DNA of 64,000 bases from CAYUYV01 sp964561475 (lineage in GTDB: Bacteria > Pseudomonadota > Alphaproteobacteria > JAJFIK01): NCBI GenBank assembly GCA_964561475.1, contig CAZLPU010000016.1, forward strand, positions 1 through 64,000, written 5' to 3'. Made by a program: the position numbers and the translations under genes. The notes beneath the pieces were generated by a model, which had not been told where the DNA came from, did no database searches, and saw only the letters and a list, made by a program, of their open reading frames with translations. Shown here piece by piece: positions 35,262-43,114 of this stretch (position 1 is the first letter of the stretch; every line of letters begins with the position of its first letter).

Positions 35262-36410
35262 ATGGAAACCGTATTCACCAATGCCATCATTGTCACCCCT
35301 GACGAGACCTTCCCAGGCCGTGTTCTGGTCCGCGACGGCACCATTGTTGATGTGGATACAAGTCTCTCATCCGTCTCCGGAGCGGTGGACTGTGAAGGTG
35401 ACTTCATCATTCCCGGCTTGGTCGATATTCATACGGATAATCTGGAAAAGCACTATCAGCCCCGGCCCGGGGTCACATGGGACCCGGTAGGCGCGGCCAT
35501 CGCCCATGACGCCCAGATGGCGGCCGCCGGTGTCACCACCGTGTTCGACTCCCTTTCCCTATACGGAGTGAAAGGCGGATTTGACCGGGGCGAGAACCTT
35601 GCCCCCATGATCAGAGGCATTGACGAGGCGGAAGCATTCGGTCTTTTACGGATCGACCACAGACTGCACCTCCGGTGCGAGGTATCCACACCGTCGGTGC
35701 TCGAAACCCTCGCCGCCCATCTGGACAATCCGCGCCTCGGCCTGCTCTCCATCATGGATCACACGCCGGGCCAACGTCAGATGCGCAATGTGACCATGGA
35801 AGAGTTTGATACGGTCCTTGCCAATTCCGACCGTTCCCCGGAGGAGATTGCCCGTCTGCAGGCGGAGTTCCGGGACCGGGCCAAGGCATCCTTCCGGGGC
35901 GCGAACCGCCAGGATGTGGCCCGGGCTGCCAAGCGCACGGCCACGCCCCTGGCCTCCCATGACGATGAAACCCCGGATCATGTGGATATGGCCTGTACGG
36001 AAGGGGCCACTATATCCGAGTTTCCCGTCACCCTGGAAGCCGCACGGATGGCCAAACAACGGTCCCTCCATGTCGTCATGGGTGCGCCAAACCTGCTGCG
36101 GGGCGGATCCCATTCCGGCAATGTCTCGGTTGCCGAGGTGGCACAGGCCGGCGCTCTCGATGGTCTCGCGTCAGACTATCTGCCCCTGTCCATGATCCGC
36201 GCAGCCTTTACCCTGATCACCGAACCCTTCAACTGGTCCCTGGGTCAGGCCATCGCAACGGTCACGAAGGCGCCCGCCACGGCGGCCGGTCTCACCGATC
36301 GGGGCGAAATCGGTCTTGGTCTGCGAGCGGATCTTGTCCGGGTACGCCGGGCGGATAATGGCTGGCCCCATATTCGCGGGGTTTGGCACCAGGGTGTTCG
36401 GGTCGTCTGA
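35262..36410 (+). CDS. phnM: Triphosphoribosyl phosphonate diphosphohydrolase PhnM
   Basis: 382-residue amidohydrolase-fold enzyme. The metal-binding opening is PGLVDIHTDNLEKHY, with the HxD motif modified as in PhnM, and later conserved segments include SIMDHTPGQRQ and LASHDDETPDHV. It removes diphosphate from 5-triphosphoribosyl phosphonate before PhnJ acts. It is the last gene of the rightward operon and ends 16 bases from the convergent acyltransferase gene. No phnN or phnP was found in the window, so the final cyclic-phosphate steps must be encoded elsewhere. Confidence 0.94.
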   Translation: METVFTNAIIVTPDETFPGRVLVRDGTIVDVDTSLSSVSGAVDCEGDFIIPGLVDIHTDNLEKHYQPRPGVTWDPVGAAIAHDAQMAAAGVTTVFDSLSLYGVKGGFDRGENLAPMIRGIDEAEAFGLLRIDHRLHLRCEVSTPSVLETLAAHLDNPRLGLLSIMDHTPGQRQMRNVTMEEFDTVLANSDRSPEEIARLQAEFRDRAKASFRGANRQDVARAAKRTATPLASHDDETPDHVDMACTEGATISEFPVTLEAARMAKQRSLHVVMGAPNLLRGGSHSGNVSVAEVAQAGALDGLASDYLPLSMIRAAFTLITEPFNWSLGQAIATVTKAPATAAGLTDRGEIGLGLRADLVRVRRADNGWPHIRGVWHQGVRVV

Positions 36411-36426
36411 CCCGGGGGTGATAGGG

Positions 36427-37134
36427 TCACTGTGCCCGGAACTTTTCCACGAATGCCGGCGCGTCCAGAGTCTGGAAATCCTTCAAGTGGGTCTTGATGC
36501 GCCCGTGATCCCAGTCCCACCAGGCAATCTCCATGAGACCCTCCTGGGTGGCCTGATCGAAGCGTGGCCGGATCGGTTCAGCCGGAACACCGCCGACGAT
36601 CGTGAAAGGCGGCACATCCTTCGAGACCACCGCACCGGCGGCAATCACGGCGCCGGTGCCGATCGTCCGCCCGGGAAGGATGATCGCCCCATGGCCGCAC
36701 CAGACATCGTGACCCAGGGTCACCTTGTTCTCCCGGCGCCATTCAAAAAAGGGCTCATGGTCCTCTTCCCCCAGATCATAGGAGCGGACCCGGTAGCTGA
36801 AATGGTGCATGGCCGCCCGCCAATGGGGGTGATTGCCCGGATTGATCCGCACACCCTGGGCGATGGAGCAGAATTTTCCGATCTCGGCGTAAACCGCGCT
36901 TGCATCGGTTACAATGTAGCTCCAGGCGCCGAAGCTGACTTCACTCAGGTAGCAGCGCGGCCCGACATCAGTCCATGGACCCAGAATACAGTCATGAACC
37001 ATGGCCTCTTCGCTGATGCGAGGCTCGGGGCCGAGCTTGGCGCCCGCCATCCGCTTCTCCCAGGCCGGGGGCAGTCTGAGATCAACATAAGTGTAATCCG
37101 CCGGACGCGGTTCATTCTTCAACCGCGGGCTCAT
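36427..37134 (-). CDS. Phosphonate-associated hexapeptide acyltransferase
   Basis: 235-residue left-handed beta-helix acyltransferase. Hexapeptide-type repeats run from about residue 40 to 190 (for example VGPRCYLSEVSFGAWSYI, AEIGKFCSIAQGVRINPG, LGHDVWCGHGAIILPG, IGTGAVIAAGAVV), with the catalytic His of HPHW in the usual place for the xenobiotic acetyltransferase class. A family of this type is repeatedly found in phn operons and may acetylate aminoalkylphosphonates before C-P lyase action; that role is inferred from context. It starts inside the phnC stop (ATGA) and ends the leftward operon. Confidence 0.88.
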   Translation of the reverse strand: MSPRLKNEPRPADYTYVDLRLPPAWEKRMAGAKLGPEPRISEEAMVHDCILGPWTDVGPRCYLSEVSFGAWSYIVTDASAVYAEIGKFCSIAQGVRINPGNHPHWRAAMHHFSYRVRSYDLGEEDHEPFFEWRRENKVTLGHDVWCGHGAIILPGRTIGTGAVIAAGAVVSKDVPPFTIVGGVPAEPIRPRFDQATQEGLMEIAWWDWDHGRIKTHLKDFQTLDAPAFVEKFRAQ

Positions 37135-37928
37135 GGTGCGTCCTCCCGGTGCCCGTCCGTGCCTTCCTCATCCCGGGGCGCATCCGCTTCTTCCGAAAGA
37201 CCGAAAATGGCCGTCCGCCGCTCCTGGGTGAGCGCCGAGGGAGGGCCGTCGAAAACCACCTTCCCCTGTGACAGACCGACAATCCGTTGACAGATCGAAG
37301 TGGCAAGGGAAAGATCATGCAGATTGACCAGGATGGTCACCCCCCGTTCCCGGTTGATCTGAAGCAGGGTTTCCGCCACCCGCCTGGTGTTGGCCGGATC
37401 CAGGGACGCGACCGGCTCATCCGCCAGGAGAATACTGGGTTCCTGCATCATCGCCCGGGCGATGGCAACCCGCTGTTTCTGACCGCCGGACAAGGTTCCA
37501 GCCTGCTGTAGCGCTGCCTCATGGAGCCCAAGGCGTTCCAATTCCAGGATCGCCCGGGCCCGGTCTTCCCTGGGGAAGGTTTTCATCACGGAGCGGAAAA
37601 AACCCGTGGACGAGAGCCGGCCCACGAGCACATTCGTGATCACATCAAGCCGCTCCACCAGACCGTAATGCTGGAAGATCATCGCGCAATTGGTCCGCCA
37701 GCGGCGCAGGGCCTGCCCCCTCAGACGGCTGACGTCCTCGCCATCCCAGGCAATGGACCCGGCATCGGCCCGTTCCAACTGATTGATCAGCCGGAGCAGA
37801 GTGGATTTTCCCGCGCCCGAGGGTCCGATAATCCCTACGAACTCCCCCTCTTTCACGGTCAGGGAAATGCCGTCCACTGCCCGGACCGGACCGAAACTCT
37901 TGTAGAGATTGTCGATGTCGAGGGTCAT
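37131..37928 (-). CDS. phnC: Phosphonate ABC transporter ATPase PhnC
   Basis: 265-residue importer ATPase: Walker A GPSGAGKSTLL, Q-loop in MIFQHYGLVERLDV, signature LSGGQKQRVAIARAM, Walker B ILLADEPVASLD and switch His in NLHDLSL. The phrase HYGLVERLDVITNVL is typical of PhnC. It would energise uptake of phosphonates by the PhnE permeases. A 25-residue acidic tail is extra. It starts 4 bases after the phnE stop and overlaps the acyltransferase gene, so all are one operon. Confidence 0.93.
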   Translation of the reverse strand: MTLDIDNLYKSFGPVRAVDGISLTVKEGEFVGIIGPSGAGKSTLLRLINQLERADAGSIAWDGEDVSRLRGQALRRWRTNCAMIFQHYGLVERLDVITNVLVGRLSSTGFFRSVMKTFPREDRARAILELERLGLHEAALQQAGTLSGGQKQRVAIARAMMQEPSILLADEPVASLDPANTRRVAETLLQINRERGVTILVNLHDLSLATSICQRIVGLSQGKVVFDGPPSALTQERRTAIFGLSEEADAPRDEEGTDGHREDAP

Positions 37929-37932
37929 GGCA

Positions 37933-38820
37933 TCACCTGAAGGAAAGGGCCCGGGACCCGATGAGGCGCCGGCGCAACGTGCCTGAGAGGAAATCCACGG
38001 CAGCCACCATGATCAGCAGCAGGATCACCATGAACGCGACCTGATCGAAAGCGGCAAACGCCATGCGCTCCTCCAGCATCTGGCCAAGACCGCCCGCCCC
38101 GACAATGCCCAGAGCCGCCGCCGCGCGCATGTTCACCTCAAGGAAGAAAAGCGCCAGTGCCAGAAAATTGGGCAGCACCTGGGGCACGAGACCGAAGCGA
38201 ATGGCCTGGAAGGCGCTGGCCCCCGAGGCCCGGGCCGCGGAAATGGGGGTGCGGTCGGCGTTCTCGATCATTTCCGCATAGAGCTTGGCGATGTAGGGCG
38301 CCTCGGCAATGGCAATGGCCATCACCCCGCCCATGGGTCCGAGCCCATAGGCCCGGATCATGATGAAGGCCCAGATCAGTGTGGGAATCCCCCGCATCAC
38401 ATCATAGATCAGCCGGATTGCCCCATGAACAATGGGATTGGAAACCAAAGTCTTTGAACCGATGATCCCGAGGGGCGTGCCCAGGGCCACGGCAAAGACC
38501 GTCCCGACAACACCGATGGCCGCCGTCTCCAGAAGGGCGGCAAGCATTTCCGGCAGATGACCGCCATGGGTCGGCTGAAACAGCCCACTGAGCATCCTGC
38601 CTGCAATATCCGACCACTGAAAGAGCCGGGCGGGATTGAGATTGAGGTCCACCGCCGCAAGGATGAACAGAACCAGCACAAACCAGCCCGGCGCCCAGCG
38701 CCACAGCCGCAGGAATGGTCCCGGCGCAACAATCTCCGGAGCGAGAGCAGCAGCCCGGCTCACCGCCTCCTGGTCCAAAGCGCCATTCCGGCCAGACCGG
38801 ATGAACCCACGTCCACTCAT
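37933..38820 (-). CDS. phnE: Phosphonate ABC permease PhnE (second copy)
   Basis: 295-residue membrane protein with about six predicted helices and the importer EAA-type loop (ENADRTPISAARASGASAFQAI, continuing to RFGLVPQVLP). Typical PhnE segments are DVMRGIPTLIWAFIMI and MRAAAALGIVGAGGLGQML. It forms the inner-membrane channel with its partner encoded immediately upstream; two unequal PhnE proteins per transporter are common. Its start overlaps the stop of the upstream phnE (ATGA), which suggests balanced synthesis for a heterodimer. Confidence 0.92.
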   Translation of the reverse strand: MSGRGFIRSGRNGALDQEAVSRAAALAPEIVAPGPFLRLWRWAPGWFVLVLFILAAVDLNLNPARLFQWSDIAGRMLSGLFQPTHGGHLPEMLAALLETAAIGVVGTVFAVALGTPLGIIGSKTLVSNPIVHGAIRLIYDVMRGIPTLIWAFIMIRAYGLGPMGGVMAIAIAEAPYIAKLYAEMIENADRTPISAARASGASAFQAIRFGLVPQVLPNFLALALFFLEVNMRAAAALGIVGAGGLGQMLEERMAFAAFDQVAFMVILLLIMVAAVDFLSGTLRRRLIGSRALSFR

Positions 38821-39755
38821 AGAGCTGCCCCTGTCCGGGCCATGCGATGGCGCACCTGTTCCGAGGTCAGATCAATGGTGACAATCACCGCCAGAATGAG
38901 CAAGAGGATCGCGAGGTAGCTCTGGTATTGGTTGAAAGTCAAAGCACGGAGCAACTCGACGCCAATGCCGCCGGCGCCGACGAGACCAAGGGTGGCCGCC
39001 GCAGACACATTGACCTCAAGGCGGAGGAACGAGAAGGAAAGGATCACCGGCGCGACCTGGGGCAGGACCCCATACCGGATCTGCTGAACATAGCCCCCGC
39101 CCGCCGCCCGCACGGCTTCGCGCTGAGCCTGATCGATGTTCTCGAGGGCGTCGGAAAAATACCGGCCCAGAGATCCGACGGCGGAAATGACCAGGGTCAA
39201 CACACCCGCAAAAGGTCCGAGCCCGAACAGCGCCACCAGGATGATGGCCAGAATCAGGTCGGGCATGGTCCGGATCAATTCCAGAATGCGTTTGGTCACC
39301 CAACGGACAGCGAGAAACGGCATTGTGGTTCTTGCGGACAGGAGTGCTGCGATCAGCCCCAGGACAGAACCAAGCACGGTGCTGACAAAGGCCATTTCCA
39401 CGGTCTCGACCATGGCATCCCGCCATTGGGGCCAGCGATTGTACCAGTGGGAAATGGAACCCTCGACGGAGCGATCTTCAAACAGCTTGTCCAGTTCCAG
39501 CCCTGGATTCATCCGGGCCAGGAAATCGCCGATACTCTGGAAGGCACCCTGTCCGGCGCCAGTGGACAGAAATCCCGTCACCTCAAGAGCCCAGACAAAG
39601 ACGAGGGCAAAAAGCGCGAGAGCCGTTGCCGCCTGGATGGCCTGACGGCGGGTCTTGCGCTGGCGGGCCAGTTCGAATGTCAGCACGGCCGGCGGTTCAA
39701 CCGGCGCACCCGTCAGTCCGTGACCGGCCATGCCACCGCCACTGACCGCCCCCAT
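38817..39755 (-). CDS. phnE: Phosphonate ABC permease PhnE (first copy)
   Basis: 312-residue permease. A polar leader of about 40 residues is followed by six predicted helices. The segment LIRTMPDLILAIILVALFG and the EAA-like loop NIDQAQREAVRAAGGGYVQQ, continuing to YGVLPQVAP, mark PhnE. I take ATG 39755, which overlaps the phnD-like stop by one base; a GTG at 39758 is equally close. It pairs with the next gene to form the channel. The two copies are clearly diverged (different leaders and loops), so this is an old duplication. Confidence 0.92.
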   Translation of the reverse strand: MGAVSGGGMAGHGLTGAPVEPPAVLTFELARQRKTRRQAIQAATALALFALVFVWALEVTGFLSTGAGQGAFQSIGDFLARMNPGLELDKLFEDRSVEGSISHWYNRWPQWRDAMVETVEMAFVSTVLGSVLGLIAALLSARTTMPFLAVRWVTKRILELIRTMPDLILAIILVALFGLGPFAGVLTLVISAVGSLGRYFSDALENIDQAQREAVRAAGGGYVQQIRYGVLPQVAPVILSFSFLRLEVNVSAAATLGLVGAGGIGVELLRALTFNQYQSYLAILLLILAVIVTIDLTSEQVRHRMARTGAAL

Positions 39756-40666
39756 CACAGGCCGTTATGGAAGGTGAAGGCGGTCGGATCGGTGGGCTCG
39801 AGTTCCACGGCGGTCGGTCCACCCAGGGTCTGCACCATGTCCGGATGATCCACATGGAGAGCAACATGGATACCGATCAAGCGGTAGCGCAGTTCAAGGG
39901 CAAGATCTTCCCTGACCGCAAAGGCCGTGGACAGAGGAATGAAACCCTGCCACAGAATTCTTGGCCCCTCGCACAGTGTTTCCGCCCGGGCACAAAGCTC
40001 CCGAAAGCGCCCCAAGGTCATGTAGACGGGCTCACCGGTGCTGCCAGCCTTGAGACGGGTCAGGGCCGGGACCGGATCCGACAGAAACGCACCAGGGGGC
40101 CACGTCCGGGCAAAATCACCGGCCAGGGTTCGGGCTGCTTCTTCGGTTGACGGATCATCGAGTGTCCGGCCCAGATGCAGGGCGGTCAGGGCCGTCATTT
40201 CGTTCAAGGACGACGCGGCAAGAACCGCATCTTCCGGAGCGCTCCCGGGCATGAAGGTCTCATTGGAACCGCCTGTGGAACCGCCCGCGGACCCATCAGT
40301 CCCTGCGGAGGCGCCAAGAACCAGAACTTCCGTCCGGGACAACTGGCCTTCATGGCGGATCCGGAGGATCGGACGGAGGCCTTGGGCCTTATCGTCATCA
40401 AGGCCGGCGGTCACCAGGGCCAGATCTACCGTGCCGGACTGCAGATCCCCCGCAGGATCATCACTGCCGCAGCCGACAACCGGACGGTTGAGGCGTCCTT
40501 CAAGCATGGTGAGATAGGCAGACCATCCCGACCCCGGCTGGTCTGCGGGAGCGGCGCATCCATTGGGCAGATCCGGATGGGTGACCCGGAAGGGCGTGTC
40601 CTGGGCGCTCACGGGGCTTGATAACAAAAGTCCAAGACCGACAAGAAGGCTGGAGATCCTTTTCAT
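39755..40666 (-). CDS. Second PhnD-type periplasmic binding protein
   Basis: 303 residues with a normal signal peptide (MKRISSLLVGLGLLLSSPVSA). The start at 40666 has GGGGAGGG upstream; a TTG at 40672 is possible. The mature part fits the PhnD/transferrin-like binding fold (DLQSGTVDLALVTAGL, TEVLVLGASAG), but is more diverged than the upstream gene product and has a Ser/Gly/Thr-rich insert (GTDGSAGGSTGGSN). Four cysteines could form disulfides. It would deliver a different phosphonate or related oxyanion to the shared PhnE permease. Its place between phnD and phnE in a coupled operon supports this; ligand unknown. Confidence 0.8.
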   Translation of the reverse strand: MKRISSLLVGLGLLLSSPVSAQDTPFRVTHPDLPNGCAAPADQPGSGWSAYLTMLEGRLNRPVVGCGSDDPAGDLQSGTVDLALVTAGLDDDKAQGLRPILRIRHEGQLSRTEVLVLGASAGTDGSAGGSTGGSNETFMPGSAPEDAVLAASSLNEMTALTALHLGRTLDDPSTEEAARTLAGDFARTWPPGAFLSDPVPALTRLKAGSTGEPVYMTLGRFRELCARAETLCEGPRILWQGFIPLSTAFAVREDLALELRYRLIGIHVALHVDHPDMVQTLGGPTAVELEPTDPTAFTFHNGL

Positions 40667-40668
40667 GG

Positions 40669-41784
40669 TCAACGCCCTCCCCTCTGATTGCCATCTTCCG
40701 GCTCATCCACACCTGGATCATCAGCCTCGGGATCATCAACCTCTGGATCCCCAGTCCCTTGATCCTCGTTCCCGGTCTCGTCCCCGGATGGATCCTGAGG
40801 AACGGCGGCGGTTTCCCCGGCGATCTCGGCGGCGCGCATGTCAATAATGGGTTGGTAGAACGCCTTTGATACGCCCACGAGGGTCGTGGACCGGCGCCAG
40901 CCATAGGCCTCAAGGGCGGTCGCATCCTCGTAAGGTAAAGCCGCCATGACGCCCCGAACCAGGTCGATGAACTCCTGCCGGTCGTCATTGCGCATGACGT
41001 AAGCGGAATTGGGGATCGGCCCCGCGTACCAGACGAAGCGGAAATCCTCCAGATCGATCAGGCCCCGCTCGGCCATGATCATGGCCGCACCGGTGGAAAA
41101 GCCCGTCTCCGGCGTGCCGCCACCCACCAGGGCCAGAACGGAGTCGAACTGTCCCCCGTCAAGTGCCATAACCGCCTGAAGGTGTCCGCCGGTCATGCCG
41201 GAACGGCCAAAATACGTGTCCGGATCGATACCCTGCTGACGCATGGCATAACGGGGGTAGATGTAGCCGGAGGTGGAATTGAAATCCACGTAACCGATGC
41301 TGGCGCTCCGGAGGTCCTCAATGGACTGAAAATCACTCTCCGCCTTGACCATGAGGGACGAGTAGTACCCCATATCGCCCGCATGCCCGCGGGTGGTGAG
41401 AATGGGCTGGGCCGTGTCGCCGATCAGATCATGGAGGCCTGCGTAACCGCCCGCGCCGAAGGCGGCAAGATCCACCTGATTGGCAGCCATGGCCTGGATC
41501 ACGCCGTCATAGCCGGACACCCGGCGGATCTCGACGGGCATTTCCACCCGCGCCTCAATGGCGTCCCGCAGGATTTCCCGCCGGTCCCCCAGTCCCAGAA
41601 CTTCCGCGGGCAGGCTCATGGCGATGACCAGTTTGCGGTGATCCTCCCGCCAGGATCCGGCTTCCGTCTCCGCCTCAGGCGTTTCGCTGTCGTCCCCTGC
41701 CGGGCCACAGGCTGCCAGAAGCGACACGGCAAGGACGGCGAGGAGTTTGTTGACCGGGCGCGAGACGGTGGACCACCGGGTCAT
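40669..41784 (-). CDS. phnD: Phosphonate-binding lipoprotein PhnD
   Basis: 371 residues from ATG 41784. The signal ends in the lipobox LLAACG, so the protein should be tethered to the membrane. The binding domain is classical PhnD: KLVIAMSLPAEVLG, MAANQVDLAAFGAGGY, SIGYVDFNSTSGYIYPRYAM and VWYAGPIPNSAYV. An acidic tail with D-P-E/D-x-D repeats (PEVDDPEADDPGVDEPEDG) follows and is coded by near-15 bp repeats. Upstream in frame, a GTG at 41874 would add a His-rich stretch (HDHQPHDHQ) but spoil the lipoprotein signal. It begins 134 bases after the phosphatase stop on the same strand. Confidence 0.9.
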   Translation of the reverse strand: MTRWSTVSRPVNKLLAVLAVSLLAACGPAGDDSETPEAETEAGSWREDHRKLVIAMSLPAEVLGLGDRREILRDAIEARVEMPVEIRRVSGYDGVIQAMAANQVDLAAFGAGGYAGLHDLIGDTAQPILTTRGHAGDMGYYSSLMVKAESDFQSIEDLRSASIGYVDFNSTSGYIYPRYAMRQQGIDPDTYFGRSGMTGGHLQAVMALDGGQFDSVLALVGGGTPETGFSTGAAMIMAERGLIDLEDFRFVWYAGPIPNSAYVMRNDDRQEFIDLVRGVMAALPYEDATALEAYGWRRSTTLVGVSKAFYQPIIDMRAAEIAGETAAVPQDPSGDETGNEDQGTGDPEVDDPEADDPGVDEPEDGNQRGGR

Positions 41785-41918
41785 GGGTTGATGATCATGC
41801 GGCTGGTGATCATGCCCGTAAGGCGGATCACCGGCTTTCCAATCCGCGTCTTCAAGACCAATGCCCATCCGCACACCCCAGGGAGATTGAGAAAGCCTGC
41901 CTCGCGCTTATCGCCCCA

Positions 41919-43046
41919 TCATTCAAGCAGAGCGGACCGGATCGCTGCAAGCTCCTCGTCTGTCACCTCAAGCTCGTCCTGGATGAATGCCAGCACCGAG
42001 CCGTGGTTTTCGGTGAGTGTATCCAGGGCCGCTTCAATGTAACGGGGGTCGGAACGCAGCAGGGGCGCGATCAGCTCCGGGGGCAGCGCGCTCAAATAGG
42101 CATACGGACTGTCTTCCCCTTCGCCGTCTTCTCCCGCGCCGTCTTTCGGAGGAGCGGCAAATTCCGCGGCATAGTCCACCACCTGCTCGGACAGGGCGTA
42201 ATCCGCCACGACCGTTTCCCGGGGCACACCCAGAGCCGTGAGAAGCAGGGCCGCGGCCGTGCCGGCGCGATCCTTCCCGGCGGAACAGTTGAAGGCCAGG
42301 GGAATTTCACCCTTGGCAAGCCGGTCAAACATCACCTTGTATCGATCTGCATGCTGATAGGCAATCTCATGGTAGAGGGAGATCATCAGCTGGGTGACAT
42401 CTTCCGGGGTGGCATCCGGGTTGGAGAGCACCTCCTCAAAGCCGCTGCCGTCCTCTTCGGTGCTGTAGTCCCACACCACATAGTCGATCTCACCGGCGAG
42501 CCAGTTGGTGGGTTCATCGGCCCGTTCCTCCCGGGAGCGGAAATCGCAGATCACCGCAATGCCGAGGCTGGAGAGATAGGCGTAATCATCCTTCGTCAGA
42601 CGATGCATGACACCGGACCGGAAGGCTTGGCCCCACTTCACGGTCTTGTCGTCGCCCGCTTCGTAACCGCCCAGATCACGGAAGTTCCGTCCACCCTCAA
42701 GGGGCAGAACCCGCAGGGCCGTTTTCACCGGCGCGCCGCCTTTGGGGGTGAGGGTAAAATAGACGCGTCCATCCTGAAGATCAGCGTCGTACCGGAACTC
42801 GGACAAGGGCAGGTCCCTGCCAATCACCTGGGCGCTTTTCGGGTCAGCCAGGGGATCGGTTGAAACCGCGACGGTGACCGGTGTGCCTGCCGGGGCCACC
42901 GTCCAGGTGACGATCCGGGCCTGGGGATCGCTTTCATCCCGAGCGACACTGGCATCGGTGATCTCGGCGGCTCCGGCCATTACGGTGGTGCTGGTCCATG
43001 CGAGGAAAATGGCGGACAGGCATGTCAGGGTGTTGCGGCGGATCAT
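41919..43046 (-). CDS. Exported tyrosine/lipid phosphatase-like protein
   Basis: 375 residues. Signal peptide about 1-26 (ending VMAGAAE), an N-terminal fibronectin-like region to about residue 105, then a Y_phosphatase3-type domain. Key motifs are NFRDLGGY (121-128), CDFRS (Asp168 region) and the P-loop CSAGKDR (254-260), with catalytic Cys254 and Arg260. Members remove phosphate from phosphotyrosine or phosphoinositides. Export means it would act on extracellular or periplasmic phosphate esters. GGGGAGG precedes the ATG. It follows the TonB receptor by 68 bases and leads into the phosphonate transporter genes, so a phosphorus-acquisition role is inferred. Confidence 0.85.
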   Translation of the reverse strand: MIRRNTLTCLSAIFLAWTSTTVMAGAAEITDASVARDESDPQARIVTWTVAPAGTPVTVAVSTDPLADPKSAQVIGRDLPLSEFRYDADLQDGRVYFTLTPKGGAPVKTALRVLPLEGGRNFRDLGGYEAGDDKTVKWGQAFRSGVMHRLTKDDYAYLSSLGIAVICDFRSREERADEPTNWLAGEIDYVVWDYSTEEDGSGFEEVLSNPDATPEDVTQLMISLYHEIAYQHADRYKVMFDRLAKGEIPLAFNCSAGKDRAGTAAALLLTALGVPRETVVADYALSEQVVDYAAEFAAPPKDGAGEDGEGEDSPYAYLSALPPELIAPLLRSDPRYIEAALDTLTENHGSVLAFIQDELEVTDEELAAIRSALLE

Positions 43047-43114
43047 GAAGACCTCCCCTTGAGGGTAGATCCGGCAGCCCCTGGATACGATCCGGAGGCC
43101 GCCGGTCTAAGTGA

